Positions 13,273 through 13,493 of a stretch of DNA of 13,493 nt are shown in pieces. The DNA lies in NCBI RefSeq assembly GCF_937874145.1, contig NZ_CALNBI010000277.1, positions 1-13,493 on the forward strand, in the 5' to 3' direction. Below the pieces are notes generated by a model. That model ran no database searches and was not told the DNA's origin. It worked only from the letters and a program-made list of their open reading frames with translations. The stretch is from an uncultured Chitinophaga sp. (GTDB lineage Bacteria; Bacteroidota; Bacteroidia; Chitinophagales; Chitinophagaceae). The stretch's first letter is position 1. Each line of letters opens with the position of its first letter. Made by a program: the position numbers and the translations under genes.

Positions 13273-13493
13273 GGCGCATCCGTTTTTCCGTGAAGGAATG
13301 CCGCCACAAAGTCGTTTGCGGGGTTTTGCTGCAATTCGTCCGGCGTGCCCGTCTGGATGAGTTTGCCCTTGTCCATGATCCCGATGTGGTCGCCCAGCTC
13401 GAATGCGTCGCGGATGTCGTGTGTGACCATCACCACGGTTTTGCCTTTGAACTCGTCCAGCTCTGTGAATTCCTGCCGGATGCGGGCGCGGGT
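13269..13493 (-). CDS. ABC transporter ATPase of the osmoprotectant/EgtV type, 3' part only
   Basis: The last 74 residues of an ABC ATPase; Walker A, signature and Walker B lie beyond the window. The visible part contains the H-loop (TVVMVTHD, with the histidine at residue 25 of the fragment), then DAFELGDHIGIMDKGKLIQTG and a family-typical ending FVAAFL. This is the usual C-terminus of OpuCA/ProV/EgtV-like subunits, although no CBS domains follow and the chain stops soon after, so it is the short, CBS-less type. Its TGA overlaps the ATG of the permease gene (ATGA), which shows that the two are cotranslated partners. The operon promoter must be upstream of this gene, outside the window. Confidence 0.9.
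   Translation of the reverse strand, partial: TRARIRQEFTELDEFKGKTVVMVTHDIRDAFELGDHIGIMDKGKLIQTGTPDELQQNPANDFVAAFLHGKTDAP

Overview
The window most likely comes from a GC-rich member of the Bacteroidota, probably the family Chitinophagaceae (Chitinophaga-like). That placement is inference. It rests on coding style, weak Shine-Dalgarno signals, a Bacteroidota-type -7 promoter element, and a secreted multidomain GH20 enzyme. No rRNA, tRNA, insertion sequence, phage gene or CRISPR array is visible. Twelve protein genes can be supported; ten are complete and two run off the window ends.

Left part (1-3915, minus strand): an acid-resistance pair, glutamate decarboxylase (gadB) followed by the start of a GadC-like amino acid antiporter. 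Upstream lies a gene for a GlxA-type regulator (DJ-1/PfpI domain plus AraC helix-turn-helix). The 558-base gap between regulator and gadB holds an array of eleven 21-bp units with a perfect 84-bp duplication and an inverted last copy. A 66-residue zinc-ribbon protein with its own terminator lies further upstream.

Middle part (4060-9504): an exported amidohydrolase (minus) is divergent from an exported beta-N-acetylhexosaminidase (plus). The latter is followed after 4 bases by an aldo/keto reductase. A strong hairpin terminator separates these from a minus-strand lipoprotein of unknown function.

Right part (9558-13493, minus strand): a tightly packed operon reading ABC ATPase (partial), permease fused to a substrate-binding domain, EgtB, EgtD. 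Junctions are a 4-base overlap, a 1-base gap and a 3-base gap. EgtD trimethylates histidine and EgtB attaches sulfur, so the operon makes ergothioneine or its sulfoxide precursor. The transporter resembles the osmoprotectant/EgtUV class, and its position argues for ergothioneine or a related betaine as substrate.

The most unusual observation is in the transporter. Its substrate-binding domain is circularly permuted: the half that is normally C-terminal comes directly after the membrane part, and the normally N-terminal half ends the protein. A permuted EgtU-like protein inside an ergothioneine biosynthesis operon is the best candidate here for something not previously described.
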